A stretch of DNA of 64,000 nucleotides. Source: Rubrivivax sp. GTDB taxonomy: Bacteria > Pseudomonadota > Gammaproteobacteria > Burkholderiales > Burkholderiaceae_C. Made by a program: the position numbers and the translations under genes. Below are positions 43,273-53,568 of the stretch, piece after piece. The notes under the pieces were generated by a model. The model did no database searches, was not told where the DNA came from, and saw nothing but the letters and a program-made list of their open reading frames with translations. The stretch covers positions 1-64,000 of the forward strand of contig JAJTDM010000006.1 in NCBI GenBank assembly GCA_021300575.1, in the 5' to 3' direction. Positions within the stretch are counted from its first letter, which is position 1; each line of letters begins with the position of its first letter.

Positions 43273-44871
43273 ATGAGCATCTCCTCCCTGGCCGCCCTGC
43301 ACCGCCTGCTGGCTGTCACGCTGCTCGGCTTTGCCTCGGGGCTGCCGCTGGCGCTCACTGGGCAGGCGATGCAGGCCTGGCTGACGGCCGACGGCATCGA
43401 CCTGGCCACCATCGGCTTCCTGAGCCTGGTGGGGCTGCCCTACACCTTCAAGTTCCTGTGGGCGCCGCTGATGGACCGCTTCGACCTGCCCGGCCTGGGG
43501 CGGCGCCGCGGCTGGCTGGTGCTGACGCAACTGGCGCTGGCCGGCGCGCTGCTGGCACTGTCGCTTGCGTCTCCGAAAGACGGCATCCGTCTCTTCGCGC
43601 TGCTGGCCGTGACCGTGGCCTTCGTCTCGGCCTCGCAGGACGTGGTCATCGACGCCTGGCGCACCGACGTGCTGCCGCCGGCCGAGCGCGGCCTGGGTGC
43701 CTCGCTCAACGTGATGGGCTACCGGCTGGCGATGATCGTCTCGGGCGGGCTGGCGCTGATCTGGACCGACGCCGCGCAAGGCGGCGGCTGGGACTGGCCC
43801 TCGGTCTACCGCCTGATGGCGCTGCTGATGGTGGGCGCGGCGGGGGTGTCGGCGCTGCTGCTGCCCCCCTTGCCCCAGCTGCCGCCGGCGCAAACCCAGC
43901 CCGGTGCCGCCGCAGCCGCAGCGCCCCCCGCCGCCCGTCAGGACCTGCTCGGCTTTGCCGCCGTGCTTGCCGCAGTGGCCCTGGGCGTGGTGGTAAGTGA
44001 CCACTTCGCCAAGCCCATCTCCCAGGCGCTGATCGGCGGCTGGCTCAAGACCACCGCTCTGCCTGCCGCCTTGCAGGGCCGCTGGGTGGACCTGCTGGCG
44101 CTGATGCTGGGCATCGCCTTCACCCTGCCGCTGGCGGCCTGGGCGGCGCGTCGGGCCCGCTTCGTCACCCTGCTGGCAGGCTTGCGCAACTACTTCAGCC
44201 TGCCCGGGGCGGCGGCCTTCCTGCTGTTCATCGTGCTGTACAAGCTGGGGGATGCCTTCGCAGGCTCGCTGATGACGCCCTTCCTGCTCAAGGGCATGGC
44301 CTTCGCGCCGGCCGAGGTGGGGGTGGTGAACAAGGTCATCGGCTTGTGGCTGACCATCGGCGGGGCGCTGCTGGGCGGGGTGCTGATGATCAAGCTGGGC
44401 CTTTGGCGCGCGTTGCTGGCCTTTGGCGTGCTGCAGATGGCCAGCAACCTGGGCTTCTGGTGGCTGGCCGTGGGCGGCAAGGGTGCGCTGCCGGGCCTGC
44501 TGATCCCGGCCTTCGACTGGGGCTTCGTCAAGCTGGCCACGGCCACACCCGTGGACGGCGGCTTGCTGATGGTGATCGCCTTCGAGAACATCTCCGGCGG
44601 CATGGGCACGGCGGCCTTCGTCGCCTTCCTGATGAGCCTGTGCAACCAGCGCTTCACCGCCACGCAGTTCGCGCTGCTCTCGGCCTTCGCCTCGGTGGGC
44701 CGCGTCTGGGTAGGGCCGCTGGCCGGGGTGCTGGCCGAGACCATCGGCTGGCCGGTGTTCTTCATTGCCAGCACGGTGGCGGCGGTGCCCGCCCTGGTAA
44801 TGCTGTGGTGGATGCGTGCCACGGTGCGGGCGCTGGAGGTCCCGGTCGGGCAGCCTGTGGCCGCCGACTGA
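43273..44871 (+). CDS. ampG: AmpG-like MFS permease (muropeptide transporter family)
   Basis: Inner-membrane permease for anhydromuropeptides in cell-wall recycling. 532 residues from ATG 43273, about 12-14 hydrophobic segments. AmpG features: LLGFASGLPLALTGQAMQAWLTADGIDL, LPYTFKFLWAPLMDRF, SASQDVVIDAWRTDVL, and AFENISGGMGTAAFVAFLMSLCN. An Ala/Pro-rich loop (residues about 210-232) divides the two halves. No ampC, ampR or nagZ is nearby. Confidence 0.85.
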   Translation: MSISSLAALHRLLAVTLLGFASGLPLALTGQAMQAWLTADGIDLATIGFLSLVGLPYTFKFLWAPLMDRFDLPGLGRRRGWLVLTQLALAGALLALSLASPKDGIRLFALLAVTVAFVSASQDVVIDAWRTDVLPPAERGLGASLNVMGYRLAMIVSGGLALIWTDAAQGGGWDWPSVYRLMALLMVGAAGVSALLLPPLPQLPPAQTQPGAAAAAAPPAARQDLLGFAAVLAAVALGVVVSDHFAKPISQALIGGWLKTTALPAALQGRWVDLLALMLGIAFTLPLAAWAARRARFVTLLAGLRNYFSLPGAAAFLLFIVLYKLGDAFAGSLMTPFLLKGMAFAPAEVGVVNKVIGLWLTIGGALLGGVLMIKLGLWRALLAFGVLQMASNLGFWWLAVGGKGALPGLLIPAFDWGFVKLATATPVDGGLLMVIAFENISGGMGTAAFVAFLMSLCNQRFTATQFALLSAFASVGRVWVGPLAGVLAETIGWPVFFIASTVAAVPALVMLWWMRATVRALEVPVGQPVAAD

Positions 44872-44903
44872 GGGCCTGACCCGGCCCAATACAGGCCCAA
44901 TAC

Positions 44904-44920
44904 AGGCCCGGCACGGGCCT
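44904..44920 (+). terminator. Hairpin downstream of ampG
   Basis: AGGCCCG-GCA-CGGGCCT is a perfect seven-pair stem with three-base loop, 33 bases after the ampG stop. It is followed by TGCTGACGC rather than a T-run. Directly before it, CCCAATACAGG is repeated twice in tandem. The wider gap 44872-45227 has no gene beyond the doubtful small ORF listed. Confidence 0.45.
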
Positions 44921-44952
44921 TGCTGACGCTTCCTCGTCATAAACATCCGAGG

Positions 44953-45102
44953 ATGACGATGCAAGCTTCACCCCTGAGCCTTGTGCCCGCAGGCGCGGTC
45001 CTGAAGAGCGTGCTCGACCCGCTGCGCCCTTGCGTGGCCGGGGCGCATCAGGCCGCCCAAGCTGCGGTGCAGGCTTCAGGCACCACCTTGGTGCGGGCCT
45101 GA
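44953..45102 (+). CDS. Doubtful small ORF upstream of the creatininase gene
   Basis: A 49-codon frame (MTMQASPLSLVPAGAVLKSVLDPL...) in the ampG-creatininase gap. No recognisable family, no clear ribosome site; a second tiny frame of 22 codons begins at 45113 (MPANQAPLRDHID). Could be a leader peptide or chance ORF in GC-rich DNA. Confidence 0.15.
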   Translation: MTMQASPLSLVPAGAVLKSVLDPLRPCVAGAHQAAQAAVQASGTTLVRA

Positions 45103-45227
45103 GGGGCGCACCATGCCGGCCAACCAGGCGCCGCTACGCGACCACATCGACCGCCTGCGCCACGCCGAGGCCCTGCGCTGAGTGCCCACAACCCCCCCAC
45201 GCCAAGTACACCGCCTTCGGACCCCCC

Positions 45228-46091
45228 ATGATGCACGGCTACATCCCGCCCGAGCGCTTCCTGCCCTACCTGAGCTGGACCGAGATCGACGAACTCGAGG
45301 ACAAGGCGAACACGGTCATCGTGCTGCCGGTGGGTGCGATCGAGCAGCACGGGCCCCACCTGCCCTGCGCGGTGGACAGCGTTATCTCTGCCGGGGTGCT
45401 GGGCAAGGCGCTGGAGAAGCTGCCTGCGCTGGTACGCGCCTTCGGTCTGGCGCCCATCACCTACGGCAAGTCTGACGAACACCTGCACTTTCCCGGCACG
45501 ATGACGCTGACCGGCCCGACGCTGCTGGCGGTGGTGACCGAGATCGGTGAGTCGGTGTACCGCGCAGGATTTCGCAAGCTGCTGCTGGCCAACGGCCATG
45601 GCGGGCAGCCGCAGGTGCTGGAGATGGCCGCGCGCGAACTGCGCCTGCGCCATGGCGATTTCGTGGTGGTGCCTTTCCATGTCTCCCGTCTGCCCAACGC
45701 CTCGGGCCGCTTCATCAGCGAGACGGAGAAGAAGCTCGCCATGCACGCCGGGCACTCCGAGACCGCGCTGATGATGGCGCTGGCCCCGCACACCGTGCGC
45801 ATGGACCGCGCCGTGGCCAACGTGCCGCCGCCCTTTCCGTCCAAGCTGCTGTCGCCCGACGGCCGCCCGGCCTGCGCCTGGACGGCGCGGGACTTCGGGC
45901 CCAGCGGCGTGATCGGCGACCCGCTCGGCGCCACGCCTGAGCAGGGCGCGGAGATCCTGGACACCCTGAGCGACAGCTGGGTGCAGGCCATCACCGACCT
46001 GTTCCAGATGCAGTGGGTGGTGCGCGATGCACCATCCTGGGGCAGCAGCCACCAGCAGGGGCATGTCGAGACGGCTTTCCAGGCCGGCTGA
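45228..46091 (+). CDS. Creatininase-family amidohydrolase
   Basis: Metal-dependent cyclic-amide hydrolase fold, 287 residues. Metal/catalytic contexts: VLPVGAIEQHGPHLP (Glu, His), VDSVISAGV, LLLANGHGGQP (His) and MHAGHSETALMM (His, Glu). The family includes creatininase, FAPy hydrolase (ArfB/MftE relatives) and many unassigned enzymes. ATG 45228 is chosen because MHGYIPPERFLPYLSW begins the family match; the track start adds GC-rich nonsense. First gene of the N-heterocycle island, in line with the NMT1-type transporter. Confidence 0.85.
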   Translation: MMHGYIPPERFLPYLSWTEIDELEDKANTVIVLPVGAIEQHGPHLPCAVDSVISAGVLGKALEKLPALVRAFGLAPITYGKSDEHLHFPGTMTLTGPTLLAVVTEIGESVYRAGFRKLLLANGHGGQPQVLEMAARELRLRHGDFVVVPFHVSRLPNASGRFISETEKKLAMHAGHSETALMMALAPHTVRMDRAVANVPPPFPSKLLSPDGRPACAWTARDFGPSGVIGDPLGATPEQGAEILDTLSDSWVQAITDLFQMQWVVRDAPSWGSSHQQGHVETAFQAG

Positions 46092-46121
46092 TCTAACGCC
46101 CGCTCCTCGGCCCGCCGTGAT

Positions 46122-46157
46122 GCCAACCCCGACGCCAACCCCGCCGCCAACCCCGAG
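46122..46157 (+). repeat. Three 12-bp tandem repeats after the creatininase gene
   Basis: GCCAACCCCGAC, GCCAACCCCGCC and GCCAACCCCGAG lie head to tail in the 161-base gap before the binding-protein gene. The remainder of the gap is C/T-rich and shows no other structure. Confidence 0.6.
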
Positions 46158-46252
46158 GCCACCCTTGCAGGCGGCTTGAGCTCACCGTTTCTTCTCCAAC
46201 TCGCTTCCCTCCCCCCCTTCCCCTTCCATCCACCCTATCCAAGAGGTCCGCC

Positions 46253-47259
46253 ATGTCACACCGCACGTCCCGCGCTTTGTCCGTGTTCCGCACGGTCCGC
46301 CGCACTCTGGCCGCCGTAGCCGTACTCAGCCTGGCCGCTGGTGCCCAGGCGCAGGAGAAGTTCACCTACATGACGAACTGGTACGCGCAGGCCGAGCACG
46401 GCGGCTTCTACCAGGCGGTGGCCACCGGCATCTACAAGAAGTACGGTCTGGACGTCACCATCCGCATGGGCGGGCCGCAGGTCAACATCCTGCAACTCAT
46501 GGCCGCCGGCCAGACCGACTGCATCATGGGCTCCAGCGACATCCAGATGATGGTGGCGCGCAACGGCGGCGTCCCGGTGGTCACGCTGGCCGCCATCTTT
46601 CAGAAGGACCCGCAGGTCCTGATTTCGCACGAGAACGTCAAGAGCTTCGAGGAGATGCGTGACAAGACCATCCTCATCGCGCCCTCCGCGCAGCGCGGCT
46701 ACTGGCTGTGGCTGAAGAGCCGCTTCGGCCTGAAGGACGAGCAGACCCGCCCCTACACTTTCAACATCCAGCCCTTCCTGGCTGACCGCAACACGGTGCA
46801 GCAGGGCTACCTGACCTCGGAGCCGTTCGCCATCCAGCGGGCCGGCATCAAGGCCACCACGCACCTCTTCGCCGACCATGGCTGGACGTCCTACGCCACC
46901 ACCATCTCCTGCATGGAGCAGACGGTGAAGAACCGCGCCAGGGCGGTGGATGCCTTCGTGAAGGGCTCGATGGAGGGCTGGAAGAGTTTCCTGGAGAACC
47001 CCGCGCCGGCCATTCCCCTCATCAAGAAGGACAATCCCAACATGACCGACGAGCAGATCGCCTACTCGGTGGGCAAGCTCAGGGAACTGGGCATGGTCAC
47101 TTCAGGTGACGCCAGAACCGTGGGCATCGGCGCGATCAGCGAATCCCGCATGCGGCAGAACCTGGCTTTCCTGCTGGACAACAAGCTGGTGGAGCCGGGC
47201 AAGGTCAAGCTCGAAGAAGCCTACAGCCTGGACTCCGTCAGGAGCGCAAAGGTCCTGCC

Positions 47260-47263
<4 letters not shown>
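46253..47263 (+). CDS. NMT1/THI5-type ABC substrate-binding protein
   Basis: Periplasmic receptor of the ThiY/SsuA/TauA superfamily, 336 residues. Signal peptide MSHRTSRALSVFRTVRRTLAAVAVLSLAAGAQAQ. Core: TYMTNWYAQAEHGGFYQAVATGIYKKYGLDV (the NMT1 opening), QTDCIMGSSDIQMMVARNGG and PVVTLAAIFQKDPQVLISH. NWYAQAEHGG is the pattern seen in pyrimidine/HMP-type binders rather than sulfonate binders, compatible with an N-heterocycle ligand. The gene overlaps its ATPase by four bases. Confidence 0.87.
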
Positions 47264-48089
<826 letters not shown>

Positions 48090-48093
<4 letters not shown>

Positions 48094-48908
48094 CCCAGGC
48101 CCAGACCACAGGCGCACCCCGCACCCCGCGGCGGCGCTACGACAAGGTGCTGTACCCCCTGCTGGTGGCCGTGCTGCTGCTGAGCGCCTGGCAGGGCGCA
48201 GTCACCGGCTTCAAGCTGCCGCCGTACCTGGTGCCGTCGCCGCTGCTGATGATGCAGACACTGGTCACCGACTGGCAGGTGCTGGGCGGGGCCTTGCTGT
48301 TCACGCTCAAGATCACCTTGCTGTCGTTTGGCGTGGCGGTGCTGTTGGGCACGCTGGTGTCCTTCCTGTTCGTGCAGAGCCGCACCCTGGAGACGGCGCT
48401 GTTCCCCTACGCCGTGCTGCTGCAGGTCACGCCCATCGTCGCCGTGGCGCCGCTGATCATCATCTGGGTGAAGAACCCCACGGCCTCGCTCGTGATCTGC
48501 GCGGCACTGGTGGCGCTGTTTCCCATCATCTCCAACACCACGCTGGGCTTGCGCAGCGTCGACCCTGATCTGCAAAGTTACTTCGCGATGAACCGCGCCA
48601 GCCGGCTGCAGGTGCTGCTGCGCCTGCGCGTGCCCAGCGCCTTGCCCTACTTCTTCGGCGGCCTGCGCATCTCCAGCGGCCTGGCGCTCATCGGTGCCGT
48701 GGTGGCGGAGTTCGTGGCGGGCACGGGCGGCAACAGTACGGGGCTGGCCTACCAGATCCTGTTTGCTGGCTACCAGCTCAACATCCCTCGCATGTTCGCC
48801 GCGCTGTTGCTGATTTCGCTGACCGGGGTGGCACTCTTCGCGCTGATGGCCTGGTTGTCCCGGGCGGCGCTGGGCAGCTGGCACGCCAGCGAGTTGTCCC
48901 GCGACTGA
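48090..48908 (+). CDS. ABC importer permease (ThiX/SsuC/TauC family)
   Basis: 272-residue membrane protein from ATG 48090. LLSAWQGAVTGFKLPPYLVPSPLLMMQTL at the start, TPIVAVAPLIIIWVKNP, and the coupling loop DLQSYFAMNRASRLQVLLRLRVPSALPYFFGGLRISSG are typical. The 470-residue track ORF is a run-on across the ATPase gene. Confidence 0.9.
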
Positions 48909-49009
48909 GAGCTTGTGAGGCCCATGTCTCCACCCACCGCCTGAACCCCGTCGCCTGAACCCGGTCACCCCTGTCGGCCTGATGGCCCGCCCACCTTCCA
49001 GGAATCTCC

Positions 49010-50377
49010 ATGAACGCCCCGGCCAAGCCCCTCGAACATCTGCTGCACACCCTGCCTGACCTGGATTGGGTGACGGAAGAGGCGCGTGTCGCCCGCCTGT
49101 CGCAGGACTTCTCCTGGTTCAGCCCGGTGCTCAAGCGCCAGCTCGCCGGCAAGACGGCAGAGGCTGCCGTGCGTCCGCGCACGGAGGAGGAGATCGTGCG
49201 AATCGTCGCGGCCTGCGCCCGGCACCGCGTCCCCATCACCATCCGGGGCACCGGCACCGGCAACTACGGCCAGGCCGTGCCGCTGCACGGTGGGGTGGTG
49301 CTGGACATGAGCGGCTACAAGGGCTTTGTCTGGGCACGCCAGGGGGCAGGACGGGCGCAGGCCGGCATCCGCCTGTCGGACTTCGAGAAAGAAACGCGCG
49401 CGGCCTGCGGCATGGAACTGCGCTGCATGCCTTCCACCTACCGCAGCGCCACCCTGGGCGGCCTGTATGGCGGAGGTTTTGGAGGCGTGGGTTCCATCAA
49501 CCACGGGCCGCTGGCGGCGCGCGGCAACGTGCTCGGCCTCAAGGCCATCACCATCGAGCCAGAACCCCAGCTCGTGGAACTGCGCGGCCCGGACGCGCTG
49601 CTGATGCACCACATGTGGGGCACCAACGGCCTGGTGCTGGAGATCGAACTGGCGCTGGCCCCGGCGCACGACTGGCTGGAGTGCATCGTCGTGTTCCGCG
49701 ACTTCAACGCGGCGCTGGGCTTCGGCGACGTGCTGGCCCATGCGCCCGGCATCGTCAAGCGTGAGATCGCCCTGATGGCCGACCCCGTGCCGGGCTACCT
49801 CAAGCCCCTGGCGGACCACCTGCCGCCAGGCTGCCACGCGCTCATCGTCGCCCTGGCGCCCAGCAGCGAGCCTGCGATGCTCGAACTCGTGGCGCAGTGG
49901 GGTGGGGAAGTCACTTACCGAAAGGACGCTGCCGAGATCGCGCGCACCAACCGCACCCTGCTGGAGTACACCTGGAACCACACCACCCTGGTGGCCCTGC
50001 GCACGGAGAAGGACATCACCTATCTGCAGTGCGCCTATACCGCCGGCCAGCACGTGGAGCAGGTGCGCAAGCTGCACGAGATGCTGCACCCGGAGGTGCA
50101 GATGCATGCAGAGTTCATCCGCAACCTGGACGGCCGCATGACCTGCACTGCCCTGCCCATCGTGCGCTTCACCACGGAAGAGCGGCTGCAGGCCATCATG
50201 CAGACTTTCCGTGACCATGGCGTGCGCATCAACGATCCGCACGTGTACATCGTGGAGGACGGCAAGGCCGGCGGCCCGCTGCCCGCGGGCGTGCTGGAGA
50301 TGAAGAAGCGCTTCGACCCCCTGGGGCTGCTCAATCCGGGCAAGGTGCGCGCCTGGATGGACGGGGCCCCGGCGTGA
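49010..50377 (+). CDS. FAD-binding oxidase (PCMH/GlcD-like)
   Basis: 455-residue flavoprotein. FAD PP-loop TIRGTGTGNYGQAVPLHGGVVLDM (about residues 77-100) and GGLYGGGFGGVGSINHGPLA are clear; VRPRTEEEIVRIVAACARH precedes them. C-terminus KKRFDPLGLLNPGKV is the FAD-linked oxidase C-domain end. Substrate unknown; grouped with creatininase, Rieske and deaminase genes. A four-base overlap (GTGA) joins it to the RidA-like gene. Confidence 0.87.
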   Translation: MNAPAKPLEHLLHTLPDLDWVTEEARVARLSQDFSWFSPVLKRQLAGKTAEAAVRPRTEEEIVRIVAACARHRVPITIRGTGTGNYGQAVPLHGGVVLDMSGYKGFVWARQGAGRAQAGIRLSDFEKETRAACGMELRCMPSTYRSATLGGLYGGGFGGVGSINHGPLAARGNVLGLKAITIEPEPQLVELRGPDALLMHHMWGTNGLVLEIELALAPAHDWLECIVVFRDFNAALGFGDVLAHAPGIVKREIALMADPVPGYLKPLADHLPPGCHALIVALAPSSEPAMLELVAQWGGEVTYRKDAAEIARTNRTLLEYTWNHTTLVALRTEKDITYLQCAYTAGQHVEQVRKLHEMLHPEVQMHAEFIRNLDGRMTCTALPIVRFTTEERLQAIMQTFRDHGVRINDPHVYIVEDGKAGGPLPAGVLEMKKRFDPLGLLNPGKVRAWMDGAPA

Positions 50378-50844
50378 GCAACCCCAGCGTGAGCAGCCAG
50401 GGCCAACCGATGGCGAATTACGCCGCGGCGCGGCGCGTGGGCGATTTCGTCTTCCTCAGCGGCGTGGTGGCCGTGGACCCGGCACGTGGCCAGGTGCTGC
50501 AGAGCTACGCGGACCTGCCCGAGCACGCCCGCCAGGCCCTGCGGGGCCTGGGCTTCGACACCGGACAGTTGTCGGTGGATGTGTTCGAGGCGCCGGCCGT
50601 GGTGCAGAGCTGGCTGGTGCTGGAGCGCATCCGGCAGATCGCCCAAGAGCATGGCGCCGGCATGGAGCAGGCCTTCAAGCTGGTGCAGTACTTCCGCGAC
50701 CTGCGCCACTACCCGCTGTACAACCGGGTGCGCGGCCTGTTCTATCCCACGCAGCCGCCGGTGAGCACGGTGGTGGAGGTCTCGCGCTTCCTGCCGGGCG
50801 ATGCGGCGCTGATCGAGGTGGAGGCCACGCTGCACCTCGCCTGA
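50374..50844 (+). CDS. RidA/YjgF-superfamily protein, atypical active site
   Basis: 156-residue member of the Rid family starting at GTG 50374. VGDFVFLSGVVAVDP is the family opening and TVVEVSRFLPGDAALIEVEATLHL the closing strands. In imine deaminases the segment before VEV reads (F/Y)PTRS; here it is YPTQPPVST, so the catalytic Arg appears replaced and two residues inserted. It may be a Rid-fold protein with a different activity in this catabolic cluster. The gene end lies in a 26-bp tandem repeat. Confidence 0.8.
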   Translation: MSNPSVSSQGQPMANYAAARRVGDFVFLSGVVAVDPARGQVLQSYADLPEHARQALRGLGFDTGQLSVDVFEAPAVVQSWLVLERIRQIAQEHGAGMEQAFKLVQYFRDLRHYPLYNRVRGLFYPTQPPVSTVVEVSRFLPGDAALIEVEATLHLA

Positions 50845-50913
50845 AGGCGCCTGCGCCGACCCTCGCCTGAAGGCGCTTGCGTCCCCTCTCGCGCTAAGCG
50901 CCTGCGCCGCCCC
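50836..50913 (+). repeat. Three imperfect 26-bp tandem repeats spanning the RidA-like stop codon
   Basis: Units begin CTCGCCTGAAGGCGC, CTCGCCTGAAGGCGC and CTCGCGCTAAGCGCC at 50836, 50862 and 50888. The first contains the last codons and TGA of the RidA-like gene, so the gene terminus was duplicated downstream. The unit is not a multiple of three. Confidence 0.7.
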
Positions 50914-50945
50914 CACCCCTTTCGACGAAGAAGGATCCTGGCCCG

Positions 50946-52073
50946 ATGCTGGTGACGCAACAACCCGTCCTGCGGCGCTTCTGGTACGCGCTGATGCCCA
51001 TGGCCCACCTGGACGACGGCCCGAAACCCTTTCGCCTGCTGGGCACGGACCTCGTGCTGTGGAAGCAGGCCGACGGCAGCCCCGTTGCGCTGGCCGACCG
51101 CTGCTGCCACCGCACGGCCAAGCTGTCGCGCGGCTTTGTCGAGAACGGCCAGATCGTCTGCGGCTACCACGGCTGGACCTACGACTGCAGCGGCGCCTGC
51201 GTGCGCATCCCGCAGCAGCCCGATCTGCAGATCCCGGCGGGCGCGCGCGTGCCGTCCTACCGCGCGCAGGAGAAGTACGGTTATGTGTGGGTGGCGCTGG
51301 AGGATCCCCTGCGCCCCATTCCCCACTTCCCCGAGGACGGCCAGCCGGGTTACCGGCGCATCTTCCAGTTCCACGAGGAGTGGAAGACCTCGCCCCTGCG
51401 CATGATGGAGAACTCCTTCGACAACGCGCATTTCTCTTACGTGCACAAGGCCAACTTCGGGATTCTGGAGAACCCCAAGCCTGCGCCCTATGAGTTCCGC
51501 GAGACCGATTACGGCTTCGAGGCCGAGACCCTGGTGCCCATCCGCAACCCGCCCTCGGGCCACCGCGTAACCGGCACCACGGAGCCCATCACCCACCGCC
51601 ACCTGGTCAACCGCTACTACCTGCCGTTCTGCCGCCGCTTCGGCTGCCGCTACCCGGCCAGTGGCGTGGACCACATCATCTACAACTGCGCCACGCCCAT
51701 GGAAGACGGCCGCATGCTGCTGGTGCAGTGGCTGTACCGCAACGACACCGAGGCGCAGTGCTCCACGCAGGAATTGATCGACTGGGACGCGGCCATCACG
51801 GCCGAGGACCGCGACATCCTGGAAGCCACCGACTTTGATGCCTGCATCGACACCACCCGTCGCATGGAATTCCACATGACTTCAGACAAGCCCGGCCTCG
51901 TCATCCGCCGCCAGCTGATGGACCTCCTTACCGCCCACGGCGAGGTGGAGGTGCACCGCGGCAACGTGGGCACGCTCACGGCGCAGGCCGGTCACGCTGC
52001 CCCAGTCACCGTGACGCGCGGGGCTGCAATGGGCATCGGGCAAGTCGGTGCAGGGCAGGGGGCTGCCGCATGA
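50946..52073 (+). CDS. Rieske non-heme iron oxygenase, alpha-subunit type
   Basis: 375-residue oxygenase. The Rieske cluster ligands are C53-x-H55 (DRCCHRTAKL) and C72-x2-H75 (VCGYHGWTYD). The mononuclear iron site reads ENSFDNAHFSYVHKANFG, with the two His and nearby Asp. The shape (single alpha component, VanA/NdmA-like length) suggests oxidative demethylation or hydroxylation of a small ring. No reductase or ferredoxin gene is seen in the window, so electrons must come from elsewhere. The end overlaps the amidohydrolase ATG by four bases. Confidence 0.9.
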   Translation: MLVTQQPVLRRFWYALMPMAHLDDGPKPFRLLGTDLVLWKQADGSPVALADRCCHRTAKLSRGFVENGQIVCGYHGWTYDCSGACVRIPQQPDLQIPAGARVPSYRAQEKYGYVWVALEDPLRPIPHFPEDGQPGYRRIFQFHEEWKTSPLRMMENSFDNAHFSYVHKANFGILENPKPAPYEFRETDYGFEAETLVPIRNPPSGHRVTGTTEPITHRHLVNRYYLPFCRRFGCRYPASGVDHIIYNCATPMEDGRMLLVQWLYRNDTEAQCSTQELIDWDAAITAEDRDILEATDFDACIDTTRRMEFHMTSDKPGLVIRRQLMDLLTAHGEVEVHRGNVGTLTAQAGHAAPVTVTRGAAMGIGQVGAGQGAAA

Positions 52074-53488
52074 ACCTGCTGCTGCGCAACGCCACCGCCA
52101 TCCTCAGCGGCCTGCAGGGCCCCGCCGCGCGGGCCACGGGCCCTGACCTGCGCGTGCGCGACGGGCGCATCGCCGCCATCGGCACGCTCACGCCCGAGCC
52201 GGGCGAGCGCCAGATCGATGCCACCGGCTGCGCCCTCTACCCGGCCTGGGTGAACACGCACCACCACCTGTTCCAGTCCCTGCTCAAGGGCGACCCTGCA
52301 GGCCTGAACGCCACGCTGTCGCCGTGGCTGCTGGCCACGCCCATGCGGCTGCGGCCCCTGATGACCGAGCAGGACTTCCGCCTGGCCGCGCGCATCGGCC
52401 TGGTGGAGCTGGCGCTGTCGGGCTGCGGCACCGTGGCCGACCACAACTACCACTACTACCCCGACATGCCCTACGACAGCTCGGCCATCCTCTTCGAAGA
52501 GGCCGGCCGGCTGGGGCTGCGCTTCGTGCTGTGCCGCGGCGGCGGCACGCTGACGCGCCTGCCCCAGACCGAGCTGGCACCGGCCGCGCGCCCCGAGACG
52601 CTGCAGGGCTTCATGGACGACATCGCCCGCCTGGCGCGCGACTTCCACGACCCCGCGCCCGACGCCATGCGCCGCGTCGTGAGCGCGCCCACCACACCGC
52701 CGCATTCCATGCAGCCCGAGGAGTTGCGCGCCTGCGCCGATCAGGCGCGCAGCCTGGGCCTGCGGCTGCACTCGCACCTGTCGGAGACGGTGCACTACCA
52801 GGACATCGTCCAGGCCAAGCACCGCATGCTGCCGGTGGAGTTCTGCGAGTCCGTGGGCTGGGTGGGGCCGGACGTCTGGTACGCCCACCTGGTGAAGCTG
52901 GATCCGCAGGAGATCGCCCTGCTCGGGCGCACGCGCACCGGCATTGCCCACTGCCCGCAGAGCAACTGCCGGCTGGGCAGCGGCATCGCGCCCGTGCGCG
53001 AGCTGGAGGCCGCCGGGGCGCAGATTTCCATCGGCGTGGACGGGGCGGCCTCCAACGAGGCCGCCGACATGATCTCCGAGACCCACGCGGCCTGGCTGAT
53101 GCAGCGCGCCAAGGCGGGTGAGGCGGCCACCGCCGAATGCCGCGGTGGCCAGGGCGAGGCCCAGGCGGCAGCGGCCTCCACCGTGGAAGACGTGGTTCGC
53201 TGGGGCTCGGCCGGCGGCGCGCGTCTCATGGGCCTGGACGCCGTGGGTACCCTGGCCCCCGGCCAGGCCGCCGACATCGCCATCTACGGCCTGGACCGCC
53301 ACCCGCGCTACTTCGGCCTGCACGACCCCGCCATCGGCCCCGTGGCCAGCGGCGGCAACGCCGACCTGCGCTGGCTCTTCGTCGCCGGCCAGGACGTGGT
53401 GCGCGACGGCGCCCTGCCGGGGCTGGACCTGGCCGAACTCGGCCATCAGGCGCGGGTGGCGGTGCGGGAGTTGCTCAAGCGGGTGTGA
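52070..53488 (+). CDS. Amidohydrolase, 8-oxoguanine deaminase / AtzB-like
   Basis: Zn-dependent deaminase of the amidohydrolase superfamily, 472 residues. Metal motif HxH in WVNTHHHLFQSLLKG (about residue 62), His in GLRLHSHLSET, His in VWYAHLVKL, and Asp in ISIGVDGAASNEAADM. The NTHHHLFQ and GWVGPDVWYAH texts match 8-oxoguanine deaminases (8-oxoguanine to urate and ammonia) and the related hydroxyatrazine hydrolase AtzB. N-terminal strand LLLRNATAILSG and C-terminal YFGLHDPAIGPVASGG fit the same group. Last gene of the island. Confidence 0.82.
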   Translation: MNLLLRNATAILSGLQGPAARATGPDLRVRDGRIAAIGTLTPEPGERQIDATGCALYPAWVNTHHHLFQSLLKGDPAGLNATLSPWLLATPMRLRPLMTEQDFRLAARIGLVELALSGCGTVADHNYHYYPDMPYDSSAILFEEAGRLGLRFVLCRGGGTLTRLPQTELAPAARPETLQGFMDDIARLARDFHDPAPDAMRRVVSAPTTPPHSMQPEELRACADQARSLGLRLHSHLSETVHYQDIVQAKHRMLPVEFCESVGWVGPDVWYAHLVKLDPQEIALLGRTRTGIAHCPQSNCRLGSGIAPVRELEAAGAQISIGVDGAASNEAADMISETHAAWLMQRAKAGEAATAECRGGQGEAQAAAASTVEDVVRWGSAGGARLMGLDAVGTLAPGQAADIAIYGLDRHPRYFGLHDPAIGPVASGGNADLRWLFVAGQDVVRDGALPGLDLAELGHQARVAVRELLKRV

Positions 53489-53568
53489 GCGAGAGCCAGA
53501 TGAAGGGTGGTCTGAGCCCGTCGAGGGCCCAACAGGGCCGCCTTCCGCACAGATTCTGTCTCGCGGAA

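Noticed and set aside
43159-44964. 601-aa minus-strand ORF
   Set aside because: Antisense to the AmpG-like permease, whose membrane pattern is unmistakable.
48938-48962. CGCCTGAACCC repeated twice before the FAD oxidase
   Set aside because: Short 11-bp repetition in a small gap; too little to support a feature, though it may belong with the other tandem duplications.
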